Shown here piece after piece: positions 13,452 through 26,799 of a stretch of 64,000 bases of DNA. The translations under genes were made by a program, and so were the position numbers. Source of the DNA: Taxillus chinensis (taxonomy: Eukaryota > Streptophyta > Magnoliopsida > Santalales > Loranthaceae); assembly GCA_023512835.1 (NCBI GenBank), contig CM042085.1, forward strand, positions 3,071,989 to 3,135,988, in the 5' to 3' direction. Under the pieces are notes generated by a model. That model was not told the DNA's origin and made no database searches. It saw nothing but the letters and a program-made list of their open reading frames with translations. How positions within the stretch are numbered: position 1 is the stretch's first letter; the number at the start of each line of letters is the position of its first letter.

Positions 13452-13610
13452 ATTTTTGCCCCTCCCTGCCTCAACACCAGCTCCTAAAGCTTGTTTTTGC
13501 ACCTTCCTGCCTTCCTCTGCCTCACACCTCCCTTTCTCAATCCTCACCCAATCAGCCGCCTACCTCTTACTCTGAGTCATCCCTTCCTGCGACCTGAAAG
13601 AGTCAGTCAT

Positions 13611-13634
13611 ATGATGTTTCAGATTTTCTTGTAA
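13611..13634 (+). other. Upstream ORF 1 of VQ gene (7 codons)
   Basis: ATGATGTTTCAG begins a 7-codon frame ending in TAA, inside the probable 5' leader of the VQ gene. Upstream ORFs commonly lower translation of the main frame in plant stress-signalling genes. Whether this one acts is unknown. Confidence 0.45.
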
Positions 13635-13708
13635 CTTGTTCATTCCACCAGAAATTAAGCTACAAACATCCCATCCTCTGATCCTGGGGCTCTCAATTTC
13701 TGTGAACT

Positions 13709-13741
13709 ATGTCGTGTGTCGTCTCGTCGCACGGTGCCTGA
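13709..13741 (+). other. Upstream ORF 2 of VQ gene (10 codons)
   Basis: A second short frame, encoding MSCVVSSHGA and then TGA, ends 108 nt before the main ATG at 13850. It does not overlap the main frame. Together with uORF 1 it gives two upstream starts in one leader. Confidence 0.45.
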
Positions 13742-13849
13742 CCCGTCCGAGTTAAGTTGGGACCTCCGGAGGGACCAAAAAAAACTGCCACAGCTGAAAT
13801 CCAACCTCAGTTTCAGTTAACCGAACTGTCGTCCTAGGATCGACCGAAA

Positions 13850-14590
13850 ATGGCGTCGTCCGACAACATAGCCTCCATCGAGCCGTGGATGATGTCCCTC
13901 CTCCCCCTGGCGGACACGTGGATGATGTCCGACCTTTTGTCTCGCGACACCGAGACCTTCACCAAGGCCTTCCACAAGTCCCTGTCCGGCCACCTGGAGT
14001 CCTTCCCTGTCTCGTTCCCTTCCGCCGCCGCCGCCGCCTCCGACCTGCACAAGCCCTCCGAAGCCCCCACCACGCCACCCGTCTCCGGGATCTCCGGATC
14101 CGACCCCGACACCCCCGCCGCGGCGGCCGCGGCCCCGAGACCTCCGCCCACGAAACGCCGCCAGGCAGCCCCCGCGGGGAGGATCGCGAAGCGCAAGTCG
14201 CGCGCCGCGAAGCGGACCCAGACGACGTTCATCACGGCGGACGTGGCCCACTTCCGGCAGATGGTGCAGGAGGTGACCGGCGTGAGGCTCGGAAACGGGC
14301 AGCTGCCGGTCGCCCCCGTCATAAAGCCGGAGCCGCACCGGCCGGCCGCTTACCGGCCTCAGGTGTGCCTCCCCACGCTCGACACGTCAGCGTTCCTGCT
14401 CGACACCGACGCAAGCCAGCACTACCACCATCAGCTGGGCCTGCTGGGAACCAACTCCTCCGCCGCGGCCGCCGTGTCCCAGCCTCCGCCTCTGTCTTTC
14501 CCTCCGGCGATGACGGTGGACGGCGGTGCCGCCTTTGAATTCGACAGTTTCTGTAGCTTTCCCACTCTTGAGTCCTGGAAAGTCATGTAA
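13850..14590 (+). CDS. VQ-motif protein, CAMBP25-like
   Basis: Single-exon gene for a 246-residue protein. The VQ core FRQMVQEVTGVR lies at about residues 135-146 and matches FxxxVQxxTG. Just before it is a basic patch (KRKSRAAKRTQTTFITADVAH) typical of the calmodulin-binding CAMBP25 (VQ15) subgroup. The N-terminus carries the conserved SIEPWMMSLLPLADTWM start, followed by Ala/Pro-rich linkers and a C-terminus with FDSFCSFPTLESWKV. VQ proteins are nuclear cofactors, often of WRKY factors; Arabidopsis CAMBP25 binds calmodulin and is a negative effector in osmotic-stress responses (family knowledge). Length is close to that of CAMBP25 (about 238 aa). The start has a good context (AAAATGGCG). 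The CDS is very GC-rich compared with its AT-rich surroundings, and this also opens long frames on other strands, which are not genes. Confidence 0.93.
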   Translation: MASSDNIASIEPWMMSLLPLADTWMMSDLLSRDTETFTKAFHKSLSGHLESFPVSFPSAAAAASDLHKPSEAPTTPPVSGISGSDPDTPAAAAAAPRPPPTKRRQAAPAGRIAKRKSRAAKRTQTTFITADVAHFRQMVQEVTGVRLGNGQLPVAPVIKPEPHRPAAYRPQVCLPTLDTSAFLLDTDASQHYHHQLGLLGTNSSAAAAVSQPPPLSFPPAMTVDGGAAFEFDSFCSFPTLESWKVM

Positions 14591-17452
14591 ATTGATAATT
14601 TTTTCAATCTTTTTATTAAGATTATGTACTTTTTGTGTTTTTGTTTTGCTACCTACCTTCTTGTTCTTTGGTACGGGCTTGGTAGATGTCATGTTGTATT
14701 CATATACTGGATAGCCTTATTTACTATTTCTGGCTTTTAGTTGGTAATTTCACATCTCATATAGTTTTGGTAACTTTTACTTCATTTAGAACATCATTCA
14801 TAAGTCATTATATATATATATATATATATAGCAAGTCGCGTTGATATGATCACATAAATTCAGAATATTGATACTACGGTGAATTTTACTGGTAAGTACT
14901 GAATAGCACATAAGTCACCATACATGAGACATTAGTATCTTCCTTCCTTTTTCCTCAGTAGATTCCAGCGCGAGATTGATTTTGTCACCCAAAAAAACAT
15001 GATAACATTAAATTGCATGCCGCAGCTAATTAATATGTTTTCTCTTGTATGCAGGGCAAATTAAACTACAATAGTAATTAAATGTATGTATTTGGGCGCA
15101 ACCTTGTCAGGCGTGGCATGATAATTTTATTGTAACCCAATCACGGTTATGCACAGTGGGGTTGCATGAAGCATGATTAATTACATCTGCAGATTAGTCA
15201 GGGGAGAATAAAATGGAGTTAAATTTGAAGCATAAGCCAGTGAGGCCACCCGCATGCGGGCTAGGCTACATTAATTATTTTTTGTAGATGGTAAACATGG
15301 CTCTCCACCGACAGCGTTCGATGATTAATTAACCACTTTTACGAACAAACCTTAAAAGCACTGTCCCTTGAGCTGCCAACACCACCACACCCATATCCCT
15401 GCAACGAACCCGCCGTTGTGGACGGGACAGTTCCATCAATGCTGAATTCGATCAGACTAGCAAGAGGCGGTTCTCACGTTTGGTCCCCACCCAAACCCAA
15501 AAAAAAAAAACTTTAAATGCATTAACCTATTTATCTTACATACAAAGACACAAACTTGACTTTCAGTATAAAATTTGAAATTAGTCTTGTCTTCAATGCA
15601 TCATTTAGTCCTTCCCTAAACATACACTAAAGAGTAGAGCTCTCAATTATGGAGTAATGTTTTAAACCTTTTATATATAATACCCCACAAGTTTAGTGCA
15701 TATAGGTTCCAGCGAACAAACAAAAGAGACCCCAACTTATACCCATTCCACTGCAAGAGACGATTACGAAAGGTTTGTAGAGCCTTTTCTGGGCAATTCG
15801 ATGAAAAAGGACTTTATATTTATAAATCATTAAAAAAATAGCTAATGACTGTTTTTTATTAACAAAATAAGCCAGCAAGAGAATCTTTGCTCATACTCAT
15901 TCCCCTAAAAGACTGAATTGCGACAAATATGATCTCACATTTGAATTATTTTCCATAATTGGATTAATATTGTTATGGCCCACGGCGTAAGCTTTGTTCT
16001 ATATGTGCCAACAAACGTTTTATACTTCGTGATTTATTGAATAATCCAACCAGATGGATTGAAATTAACACCATAGAAAAGTATAAAATTTAGTATAGTT
16101 TGAAGATGTGTACAACTCATTTAAGTATTACAAAAATAATTAGTTTTAGAGGATTTTATTTTTCCATCAAGCTTGTGTAAAATTTATAATTATCTTGTAA
16201 ATTTGTATTTGTTTTCCATTCATCCTTATTTTGTTTGATTATTTCAAAAGTGCTTAAGAATGTGAAGACGTCCGATGACGACAAAATACACGAGTTGTAC
16301 CATGGCTCACGACAAGAAGCTAGCTACTTTGTGTACATATAAGTTACGAACAGTATATTATGCTAGATATACCAAAATTGTATAGATAATTTATGTAGGA
16401 AGTTATTTGATATATGTATTTTTTTTAACTTTTCGTACCAATACAACTATATGAAGTATATTTTTGTACCGATTATCTATACAATAGACTTTTTCATATT
16501 ATAAATTTTATTTTAGCTATTAAGTATGCCTATAAATTCAAAAAAAAAAAAAAACAGCCCAACAAATTTATATGCTTAATTATTAATTAAATTCCAATTT
16601 TTAAGTTCGCCATGCCACATGCTGTCCTAAAAGTGACTTTATAAATATACCTAATAAAATACTTATATCGTGAAAGAAGATTCGTCTATGGATAAACTCT
16701 TTAGATTCGGCGCTTTTGCTTTTGTGACGCTTTTTTTCAGCTTTAAGTTTATATTTCAACGCAATTATATTTTTACGACGCCAATTCTAATTTTTTTTCA
16801 TCTTATTTTACTTTTTATTTTTTAAACAATAAAGTGAATAAACCATGGGCACACATTTACTCCTTTCCACAGGGAGAGTATTTGATAGAGGGTGCAAAAC
16901 CTCCTAAATTAAAAATAAAAAAAATAACCCTGATTCTACAAAAGAAATTTTTAATTTTTAATTTTTTACAATAATACCCGAGGCCCTCCCAACCCCTTCC
17001 AGCCCCAAAAACCTCCTATCCTTTAAAGAAAAGGTTTTAATCTAACAATCTTACCAATGGTGGGCATATATCTTTACCACTAAGTTAGTCTAGCAGGGCA
17101 GTTCTACAAAAATTATTGTGATTTTTATAAACATATCACACTGCTAACATTGCATAATCTCACCATTGATTTAAAAATCCGACTAACTTATATGGTTAAA
17201 AATATTTATTTCATTTTATTTCTCATAACCCTTTTTGGGTGTTCATATATTGCAACTAAGCAATTTTTGTTGCATTTTTGAAAAATAGCTTTTTTGCAAG
17301 GAGTGTTAAACTAATAAACACATTTACCTAACAGCTAATTAATATATATGCATTTTGAAATTGGTTTATGATATAATTTATTTGGAAAAGTATATTCTCA
17401 TGTAGATTGTGTATACCTATAAATACTCTATTTGTAATTGGATTAATATGAA

Positions 17453-17491
<39 letters not shown>

Positions 17492-19179
17492 CTAATGACA
17501 ATGAGGATGTTCCTCTACAACCTATCTATATGTAGCATTACTCAATTTATTTTGCTTATATGCCAAATGTAAATGATTTTCTAATGAAAAGTTTTATAGC
17601 AGTCACTTTTCCAACACTAGGTTATTATCTAAAATAGGAGGTTCATTAATCTACCTTTTAAAAAAAATGAGCCTAAGTTTAAAGTAGGAATTTAAGATTT
17701 TCTATTGCCATTTAATTAGTGTTCAACTTGCAAGCATAAAGGTGAGCTTTATTGCTTAATTATAATGATATGCTGTCACTTATAAAATTTTAAAGTCATG
17801 TTACTATATTGATAATATATTTGATTAATGCACTGATATTAGACTAAATGACGGTGAATGGTGAATTATTAGTGTTGATTTTTTCTCACCGATTTTAACA
17901 AAAATAATTGCCGAGTAAAACCCAAATGAACTTAAGTCAAACCTAAATGAACTAACACAAATTCGGGGCCTATCTAAATGAGAGAATATAAGGCTTTGCA
18001 TGATATTTTATTTAGTATATTATATTAGTTGGATTGAAAAATAATTAGTGTGAACCTATAAGTTATTTGTATTATTATATTTAAGGAGATATTGTTTAAA
18101 TGTGTAATGTAATCAGTCTAAGTCTATTTGTGTAAGGAATATGATTAATATTGACATATAATATAAATCCAATAGTCATCATTAAAATACACGTTTGTCT
18201 TTCACTACGTAGATAGAGAATAGCCTTAACAGTTGATTAAGCTATGAAATATTCTAGACCCATTTTTACAATATTGCTTATTAGAATAAAAATACACCGT
18301 TATTATTGCTGATTAATTAGACTATGAAATATTAGGCCCATTTTTACAATATTTTGCCAATCTAGTTGAGGCCAAATTTTCCCGGCTTTGGTTGTCTTCC
18401 TTTTTCGTGATCCTTTTTTTAATTAACAATACTTACTTTTGTGTAAAAAAAAAGGAAACGAAAAAAAAAAAAACTGTCTATTATGGCACCATTCATTGTC
18501 ACAATGTCACTCGTAATAAAGAAGAAAAAAAAGTACAAGCGCAAATATTTTTTGTATTTGCACACATAATAAAACTATGATATTCGGAATCTTAATTGTC
18601 ATGCATATTTATGCAACGAAAAAGGAGTTTAATAAATAAAATGGAGTACAAAATATATTAAAGTAAACAAATCATATCTATGTCAAAAAAAAAAAACTAC
18701 ACTACGTCAATTGAAAAACAATAATTAGTCTTCTCAGCAAGATTATTGGTGTAATAATGCAAGTACATGCCGATTAAACTACACCCATCAAGTCCGGAGA
18801 CCCTCAAATCAACTGTTCCTTGAATCAATATACATTATAATATTGTGGACATTACTTAATGTGACAGGTGGTCCCGAATAATATACGGCGAAGCGGCGGA
18901 GTTGTGGATTATTTAATTAATTAACTAAAGTTATATCCGGTTGGGCGCGATTTGAAGATCTTAATTGGAGGTGTGACAGAGATTAAAAATGGGATTGCTA
19001 GGGTTTACTAAAGTCAAAAAGGTAGGGGTTTTAAAAAACGGTGGTCTATACATGTCAGGTGGTAGCCGAGGCAGCCTTGGGTTTCGTGCAGTGTTTCATA
19101 ATGGGGAAGACATTTGCATGTGCACCTCCCCCAACATACCCCATATAAATAAATTATTATTATTATAACAGATAATATA

Positions 19180-19210
<31 letters not shown>

Positions 19211-21630
19211 ATACTATGAGTTAATGTATGTGACAAATAAAATAGAAGTTTACCCTTCAGCTTGCCGGTCTGAGGTGGAAATGTATTTTTATGTGTGCCA
19301 AATGAACAGTTTTTGTTCCCCATGTTGTACGACGTCCTCTTATTTATTTATTATTACTTTTGGATAAGGGGCGGCCGATAACTCGGGCACTAGACCGCAT
19401 GGATTTAACGATTTTTTATTTTCTGAATATTTGGTGTATAATTATTTTACTTACTAAAATTAGTATACTTAATTATTATTGTTAGAACAATTTCCATTAT
19501 AACATTTCTTAACAATTTATAATATATTTTAAATTTTTTATTTAAATTTTCATTTCATTTCTAAAATACAAATTGGGGATAGAGTTTGTACAAACCTCCT
19601 TATTTTTTGAGTTTACGGTCCTCTTAAAAAAAAATTAATTTTATATCCAAATAAGAGTTATGATATCATCGGTTTTATATTTAATGTAAATTGTATGATT
19701 TTTTTGAAAATTATTTTACGGAGTTGTTAAATTCTTACCCTTTATATGAATCTTTATTTAAAATTATATATTTAACGGTCTATATTAGACTTCATTTCGT
19801 AGATCAATTGTTATATCAGGTTCATGCTCTAATATAACTATTGATTTTAATATTTAACGGTTCGATTAAAATTTTTCGATAATCACGATCTTACGTTCTC
19901 ATGTAGATGTGTGTGTATATGAAAACTTAAATTACTAAAAAAAACAAATTTATATATGTGTGTGAAAAAAGGGTGAAGAAACAGTGTGTGTGAGTTCTTT
20001 TAATGCTTTTACTCGGTTCTCTTATGTTTATTCTTTTTCTCCTTTTTTAATTTTTCATTAATTATTTACACTACTACCAATAAGCTTTACTTATTTTTTA
20101 ATTAGTTAACAAATCTTAATTATAATAAGTTTTTGTCGTTTCATTATGTAGTTTATGTAATCAAAGTCTAAATAATTTTGTTTCACAAATAATACAGCAA
20201 CTAGCTTACACAATTTTGATTTTACTTCAATGATATGTGCTACTTCACCTACCATCCTATTCTTTTTGTTTTTTGGTATGTGTGTTTGTGTTTTTATTCT
20301 ATTATTTTTTACTTGTTTTTTGTCTTTTTTGAAATGTCATTTTATTGTTTTATATTAATAACAAAATTTTATTTTATTTTCTGATAAATTACTTTGTTTA
20401 ATTGGAGTATATTAGAAAACCTAAAATTATTATCTATTTGTTCTAAATTTCTACGGTTTCTTTTATTATTTATGAGTTATTTGTATTGAGATATTTTAAT
20501 TATAATATTTTAATAAATTTTTAGATTATTTTAGGAAATATTGTTAGTATTATTAAATTTAATTTTTTTTTCTTTTATCAATTTAATTATATTTCATTGG
20601 TATAAAAAACAAAAGGTGTCATGTGCAAACTTTTACTTATATAGTTATATATACACACACTAACTACTTACTTCAAATCTAATATCCACAACATATAAAT
20701 TGAAAAAGGTGGAGCTAGACAAGCTAAAGGTCATAGCTCAGTTTGAGTGAAGGATCTTGAAACCATGAAGTTCTTATATGGAGTCAAGCAGGAAGCGCCA
20801 AATTTGGTTACAACCCAAACAAAAAAGCCTTTAGAGGTTAGGTATAGATGCAACCACTGTAGATGGCCTTAAATTTCAAAACTAAATGCAATAATGTCTT
20901 TAAATACAAATGGCTCAAAGTAGATGGGAATGTTTTCTGCAATGTTGTAACTAAATAAGGATTTTATGTTCTCTTGTGAATGTAAGTAATTGTTAATCAC
21001 TTAATTATGCCACAGTGTTGTGTGTGTGACCAAATCTTACACCCTAACCACAACCTAGAGTAGGCACTAGGAAGAGTCACAACACACAATGTCCAAAATA
21101 TTTCCCAAAGTGTAGATGGGTTGCCAAGATAGAACCACTCTTTTGTGTCTTATTCTGGATGGTTTCACAGGGAGGAATCACAAATAAGGCTACAACAAGA
21201 AAAATGGCGATAACCAAAAATGACCAATTGGTAACCTTTCTTCATTATCTAGGGTGTTTTATTCTTTCTATCTTGATTTGAAAATGTAGTTTTTTTAAAA
21301 AAGTTTTGTTATTTTTGTTTTAATTATTTTTTGTTAACTTTTTAGGAAAAAATCTCTTTTTTCATATACTTTATATTTTAGGCCTATTATATATATTTTT
21401 TTACAAATTTGATTTTTAAAAATATTTTCCTTTTTAAACACATTATCTCTTAAAAACAGAATTTATTTTTGAAATTTAAATTTCAACCATAATAAATATT
21501 AATGTGAAACTAAAACATAAAATAAGAAATAATGTAACAAATATCATCTAATTATTTTAGTGTTTTGTTAAATGTCAATAATATTAAGGAAAAAACACAA
21601 TATCCCTATCATCATAACTGACAGCGAAAC
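14591..21630. other. AT-rich intergenic spacer
   Basis: This is the 3' flank of the VQ gene followed by about 7 kb without any gene I can support. It includes AT microsatellites at about 14812-14830 and 17457-17488 and many short A or T runs. No conserved protein fragments were seen on either strand. Confidence 0.65.
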
Positions 21631-21633
21631 ATT

Positions 21634-22078
21634 AACCCTTTGCTTGATTGATATGAAAATAGGGTTGGTGTATGAAAAATGAGTATAAAATTTAATTTAT
21701 CTTGATTGACACATATGGAAAGAGTATGAAAAATACGTGGGAATATGTGATAATATATTAAAATATGTGATGTGATTTTTCATATCAAAATGGCGTGAAA
21801 AGAGAAAAAAATAAACTGTAATTCATATTTCCAAAAATACTCCTAATATCTCATTATTAATAATTATATAAATGGGTAAAATCGGTATTTTACATAATAT
21901 TATTTTCTATTTTTTAAAAATTCTAATTTAATTATAAAAATATATTGTTTACCTCTTTTCTACACCCAACCAAATTAAATATCTATTTTTTTATAATTTT
22001 TCTTTATACCTATTTTCTTTCTATACATTTTTCATATCAAATGCTTTCAACTTTTTTCTATACTTTGCCAATCAAAGA
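21634..22078. mobile_element. MITE-like element, family A copy
   Basis: The left side starts CCTTTGCTTGATTGATATG and the right side ends TTTGCCAATCAAAG, so the ends are imperfect inverted repeats around CTTTG(C/A)TTG. The inside is AT-rich and non-coding. Its right third (CTTTATACCTATTTTCTTTC) resembles the elements at 60085-60480 and 24100-24232. The target duplication was not clear. Confidence 0.5.
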
Positions 22079-24095
22079 TAAAAACTAACGCATGACATGA
22101 TGAGGCTTTCGTTTATGTCGTCAAGCAAACTTTGTTAATAGGTGGGTGGTGTTTTTTTTTTTTTTTTTTGATTTTTTAGTACTTTTAAATTGTCCATTGA
22201 CCTACTGTTGCTCGATACCAATAAGGAAGACCTTGAAAAAGCTGTCAATATATGGGGGATTACAACAATCTTTCGTCACTCCATGTATTTTTCACTTTGG
22301 TTTCTTCTCTCCAAAAACTGTTGCCACCGTACAGGTTTGATTGGTTGACACAACCTCACCGCCCCCTCTTTGATATCCTATATATTTTTCCTTAAAACAA
22401 GACACGAGTGAAATATTCTGGTTTCTTCAGCACACTCTGGTGCATCATTAATTCATTCGTGGAGGGCGCCTGCGAAGTGCCAGCTGCTTTCAACCCCTCT
22501 AACTCCATCTTTTGCTGCTGCGACGGCAGAAGTTTTTCAGTTTTCCAGTAACGAAGAGTAAACAGTGTGCGCGTATTTAAGGGGCTCGTTTGTTAAAATA
22601 ATAAGTTTGCTAAATTTAAAATTATTTATGAGTGATAGTTTTTAAAAATAATTGTAGGTGTATTAAAAAAAGTACTAATGCTGTCAAACATAACATTTTA
22701 TGTTTGAATCGGATTTAGTCGAAAGTATGATCATATATTATGATACTCTCCATTTTAAGCTAATCATATTGACATGTATGGCTTTAAAACACATTGAGGC
22801 ATTTAAAATATTATTTTTCTTATACATATGTTAATTTTCTTGGGATTAAGCAACGTAATATAAGATAAACATTCTAACACTTTATTTGTTGAATAAACCA
22901 TAGTTAAGTTAGGTAGTATTTCAATGGTAAATATAATATATATTCGCAAACAATGACTCGTTGACTGACTACAAGCACGTTGCCGTACGTACACTCGTAC
23001 ATATCCGTATATAATTAGTAGTTGACCATGTTTAATTGCTTGATTAACCGTATTTCAATGGTAGATATCATCTCAAGTTATTGGTTGCGTGCGTGGCAAC
23101 GTGGTGAGACGATGGGGGAGAAATGAGTGTAACAGACGTGTTGTATTCAACCTCTTACAAAGTCCATTTCACATTTTCATGGCCACGGATAATTTTTTTA
23201 ATTAATTTTTTATTATCAACTCAAAAAAATTTATAACGTGCTCGTGCTAAATTCGCATACATAAACTTATTCAATTTATTGATTGATAAAAATACTTTTG
23301 TTATAAATAATATATAAAAACGTTTACCAGTTTTGTCATTATATTATTATGTGCGAAGAGTGAAAAGGAATAATCTCATTTCACACGAGCTTTTTTAAAA
23401 AAAATTATAGTCAGTGAAAACAAAATAATTAATAAAGGTTTGACTGAACAAATGTAGAAATCAAAACATTGTGTCCCAAGATGTTGAGGATAATAAAGTT
23501 TAATAGATTGAGAATTCAAAACTAATTATGTAATAATTATTATTTAAAAGGAAAAAGAAAAAAAAAACAATATCGCCTCCCACATGGGCTTAACAGTTAA
23601 CATTTAATTTACTTCAAATTCTTAGCTTATAATTAAAGTTAGATTGGGACATGGTTGGAGGCATCACATCACAATATCACATCACACTTTGGACAGGACG
23701 TGGGAGACGTGTCCTATAAAGATAGAGAGATTAGAGAAGGAAAGCAAGTCATGGTGAGCTTCCGTCACCCCTCGAAGACTTTAAGTGGTCCCCGACCAGT
23801 GATTACGAACATATGTTCGTCACCAAATGTTCCCGCACCGACAATTGCGCCCTCCTCTGAAATCCACATCCTATTTATGTACGTGCAAACCGGTCCCATA
23901 GTATGACTATCAGGTGCGAGCCGAGCTCGGAGTTGCTGCGAATCCGAGAAACTTTTTCACTGTTGCGGTTTAAAATTTCATGAGGTTAATTTTACACAGT
24001 AAATAAGAAAAATGGTATTAAAAATCGTGTATTATTTTTCATATCAATTTACTTGGAAAACGGATGAAAAACGCACAGAGAAGCCTAATGAGAAG
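22079..24095. other. Intergenic spacer, nothing specific
   Basis: No gene is supported. A T-rich run lies at 22151, and a possible short inverted-repeat element lies at about 22580-22700, with GCTCGTTTGTTAAA on the left and TGTCAAACATAA on the right. The 83-codon frame at 23655 has no recognisable features. Confidence 0.55.
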
Positions 24096-24232
24096 CTGTC
24101 ATGTGTTAAAATCACACCCCATACAAAAATAAAATTTCATCCCTTTTCTTTCTACCTATTTTCCTTCCATATCTTTTCCATTTATTTTTTTTCCATCCAA
24201 AATTCATCTCTTGCCAAGCACAGCCTTAATTA
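24096..24232. mobile_element. MITE-like family A, partial right end
   Basis: The segment runs from CATGTGTTAAAATCACACC through TTTCTACCTATTTTCC to CTTGCCAAGCACAGCC. The terminal CCAAGCACAGCC matches CCAAGCAAAGCC at the right end of the element at 60085-60480. A matching left end was not found, so it is probably truncated or diverged. Confidence 0.4.
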
Positions 24233-24904
24233 GAAAATTCATTTTACCGTGTAATAGAAAAAACTTGTACCGTGCAAATTTTCTTGATTCCATAGGGAAC
24301 AGAACTCGTGCGAGTACAGCCTAAAATATACAATATCATCACATGAATAATATCTTATTAAAGCTTACTAAGGCATGGAAAAATAGAAAAAAAAAAAGAA
24401 ATTATTTATGTAAAAAAAACTTCACAAGTGTCTCCACAAACGCCTAACATGACAGTATTTCATTAATTAGTAATTTGATCATGCTTCAACCATAAGTTGA
24501 CATGCTTTTCAGATTTCTATTTTCTTAAAACGGTAGCTTGGTTGACATGATTGTACAATTTTAAAGCATCAAAATATTATGATATAACAAAATTGAAATG
24601 TATACTGGAATGAGTTAATTTTAAAATGACATGTATTAATATTTAACTATTAATTTCTTAAGAAATAATTTTACCCATTCAAAACAAATTTTAGCATTTT
24701 TTTAAAGCCTCATAAAGTTAGTGTGTTAAAAGCAACTACAACTCATTATGTATTATTTATATGTAAACATTAAAACTTTAAACGTATATTCTAACAAATT
24801 TTTCATATGATTATTTAGATTTAAAAATTACTATAGTAACTATTCACAAATAAAGAATTATTATTTATTATATATATATATATATAATTTTATTATTTTT
24901 TAGA

Positions 24905-25140
24905 CTTTTTCTATCTCCTCCCTCCCATCTCTTGTTTGATTTGCCGTTCAAAAATGTTACTGTCACCATCGTTGTTGGAGGTGAAGATCTAAGCGAGCAT
25001 CACCGTCGTCGTCATTTGTCAAGGAGGGGGATGGCGATACGTCAGCTAGGGGTTGGAGGTAAGGGAGGGTGGGAAAGGCGATTGGGGGGTCGGGGGTATC
25101 ACCGTTGGAGAGGGTGGAGGTGGAGAGTCGGCGAAGGTGG
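24905..25140. other. GC-rich island in AT-rich spacer
   Basis: A pyrimidine-rich start (CTATCTCCTCCCTCCCATCTC) shifts to a strongly purine- and G-rich part (GGTTGGAGGTAAGGGAGGG). The flanks are AT-rich on both sides. An open frame of 85 codons crosses it but encodes low-complexity Gly/Arg and looks non-coding. It may be the inside of a non-autonomous transposon. Confidence 0.45.
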
Positions 25141-25330
25141 AGGGTTTATATTTTTACATATAAATTATAAAGAAGCCTATTTGAATTAAACTGTAAAAAT
25201 GACGCTTCACATTTAAATTTTTTTTACATTTAAATATAACATATATAATAGTATTGAAGTTGCTTTAATAAAAATGCACGCCCACGTGAGGTAACGTCGT
25301 ATGTTATGTATCTGCAAGTGATGGTAAAGA

Positions 25331-25562
25331 TATGGGTGTTTGATACATGCATTTCGAAATGTGATTTTAAATTTAAATTCAAAAAATAGCACATTTTGTT
25401 TTTTCTATAAAAATCTTATTTGATACACAAGACTTGAAAGAAAATTGAAATAACAACTTAAATAAAGTATTAGTATCATGGTTGTTTTAAAGTTCATCAA
25501 TTCATATACTCAATTTTGGTAAGACAATTTATTACTGGTCTATCTTATTTGTATCAAACATA
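25331..25562. mobile_element. Small TIR element (MITE-like)
   Basis: The left end GTGTTTGATACA and the right end TGTATCAAACAT are inverted repeats about 230 bp apart. The DNA between them is AT-rich and non-coding. Such TGTTTGATAC ends are typical of plant MITEs. No certain target duplication was identified. Confidence 0.5.
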
Positions 25563-25721
25563 ATTTTTTACAACAAAATTATAATTTAAGTTATAAAATT
25601 AAACATATTTTTGGTTTTATAATTTTAAAGTTAAATCAATATTAAAATTTTATTTTTAATAAAATAAAGAGTCATAATTAACAAAAAAAACCCGAGTATT
25701 ACTGTTTTTGGGAAGGAAATC

Positions 25722-25723
<2 letters not shown>

Positions 25724-25783
<60 letters not shown>
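25724..25783. repeat. (AT)n microsatellite
   Basis: About 30 AT units without interruption. Intergenic. Confidence 0.95.
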
Positions 25784-25786
<3 letters not shown>

Positions 25787-26799
25787 TCGAGTAATTAGTG
25801 CAGAGAAAAGTAGGATTTGCCGAAATATGCGGCCAAAAATCAATTAACGACAGACGGACAGAGACCATTCCTGCTTGTGGTTGGGTCAAACTCAAAGCTC
25901 GCACACAAGGAACCTTCTTGCTTGTGTTGTGGTTGGGTTAGCTTTAGCTTTAGAAATCCTCGCCACGGCAAACAGAAGTCACATGCAACTGATGTTGACT
26001 CTCCACACATGACGCTTTGTGGTGGTCCCACCAGCACTCCATCTCCATGCGACCTTTTCTTTTCTTTTTTTAAATTTCCGATTAATATATTGACCCGTTA
26101 TTGAACTGACGTTACTCTTCCCCGGAAGCGTGCCTACAGACATGGAGTAAAGAAGCAGCTTTGCCCATGACAAAGCATGTTTCACATTTGATGCTAAATT
26201 TGTTCCATTCTATTTTGGGGTTCCAGCTGATTCTTTGTCGGGAGGGAGCAACGGTTTTGTATTTTTTTAATTTTTTTTATTAATTTCGTACAAAATTAAA
26301 TTTTATTATCTAAAATTTAATTATATAATAAGATTAATACTTTCATATAAACAATTATTTTATTTTTTAGTTTAAATATTACTTTACTTGTTTAAAACTT
26401 ACAAAATTTAATTATTTTACATTTGTTGTGTAGATTTTGAGAGATAAATTTAAATATATATATATTACTTTTAAAAAATTAGTGAAACAATATCAATATT
26501 AATAATAATATAATTATTTTATTTCATTTATTTAAAAATAATAAATTAAAATAAAATATAAGATGAGGGCAAACTGGATAGGGAAAAAAAAGACAAAAGA
26601 AAGCCCCCTTCCCCCAGTACTTGTTTTGGGCATTCTAATAAAGTAAATTATTAAATTAATAGAGTATTATGTATTACCGAAATATAAATTTAAAAAAACT
26701 AATTTCAGATATTAATATTGTACTAACAAATCTCATTTATTTTGTTCTGAATACGTCATCATTATACTTTTATCAACACACAAAAATAGAATGATATGA

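Noticed and set aside
14526..14714. Overlapping 60 to 100-codon frames around the VQ-gene end and antisense frames of 162-173 codons at 13817-14338
   Set aside because: They are shadows of the GC-rich VQ coding region. None has a protein family signature.
24932..25189. 85-codon frame in the GC island at 24.9-25.1 kb
   Set aside because: Gly/Arg low-complexity product from a purine-rich tract; no sign of a gene.
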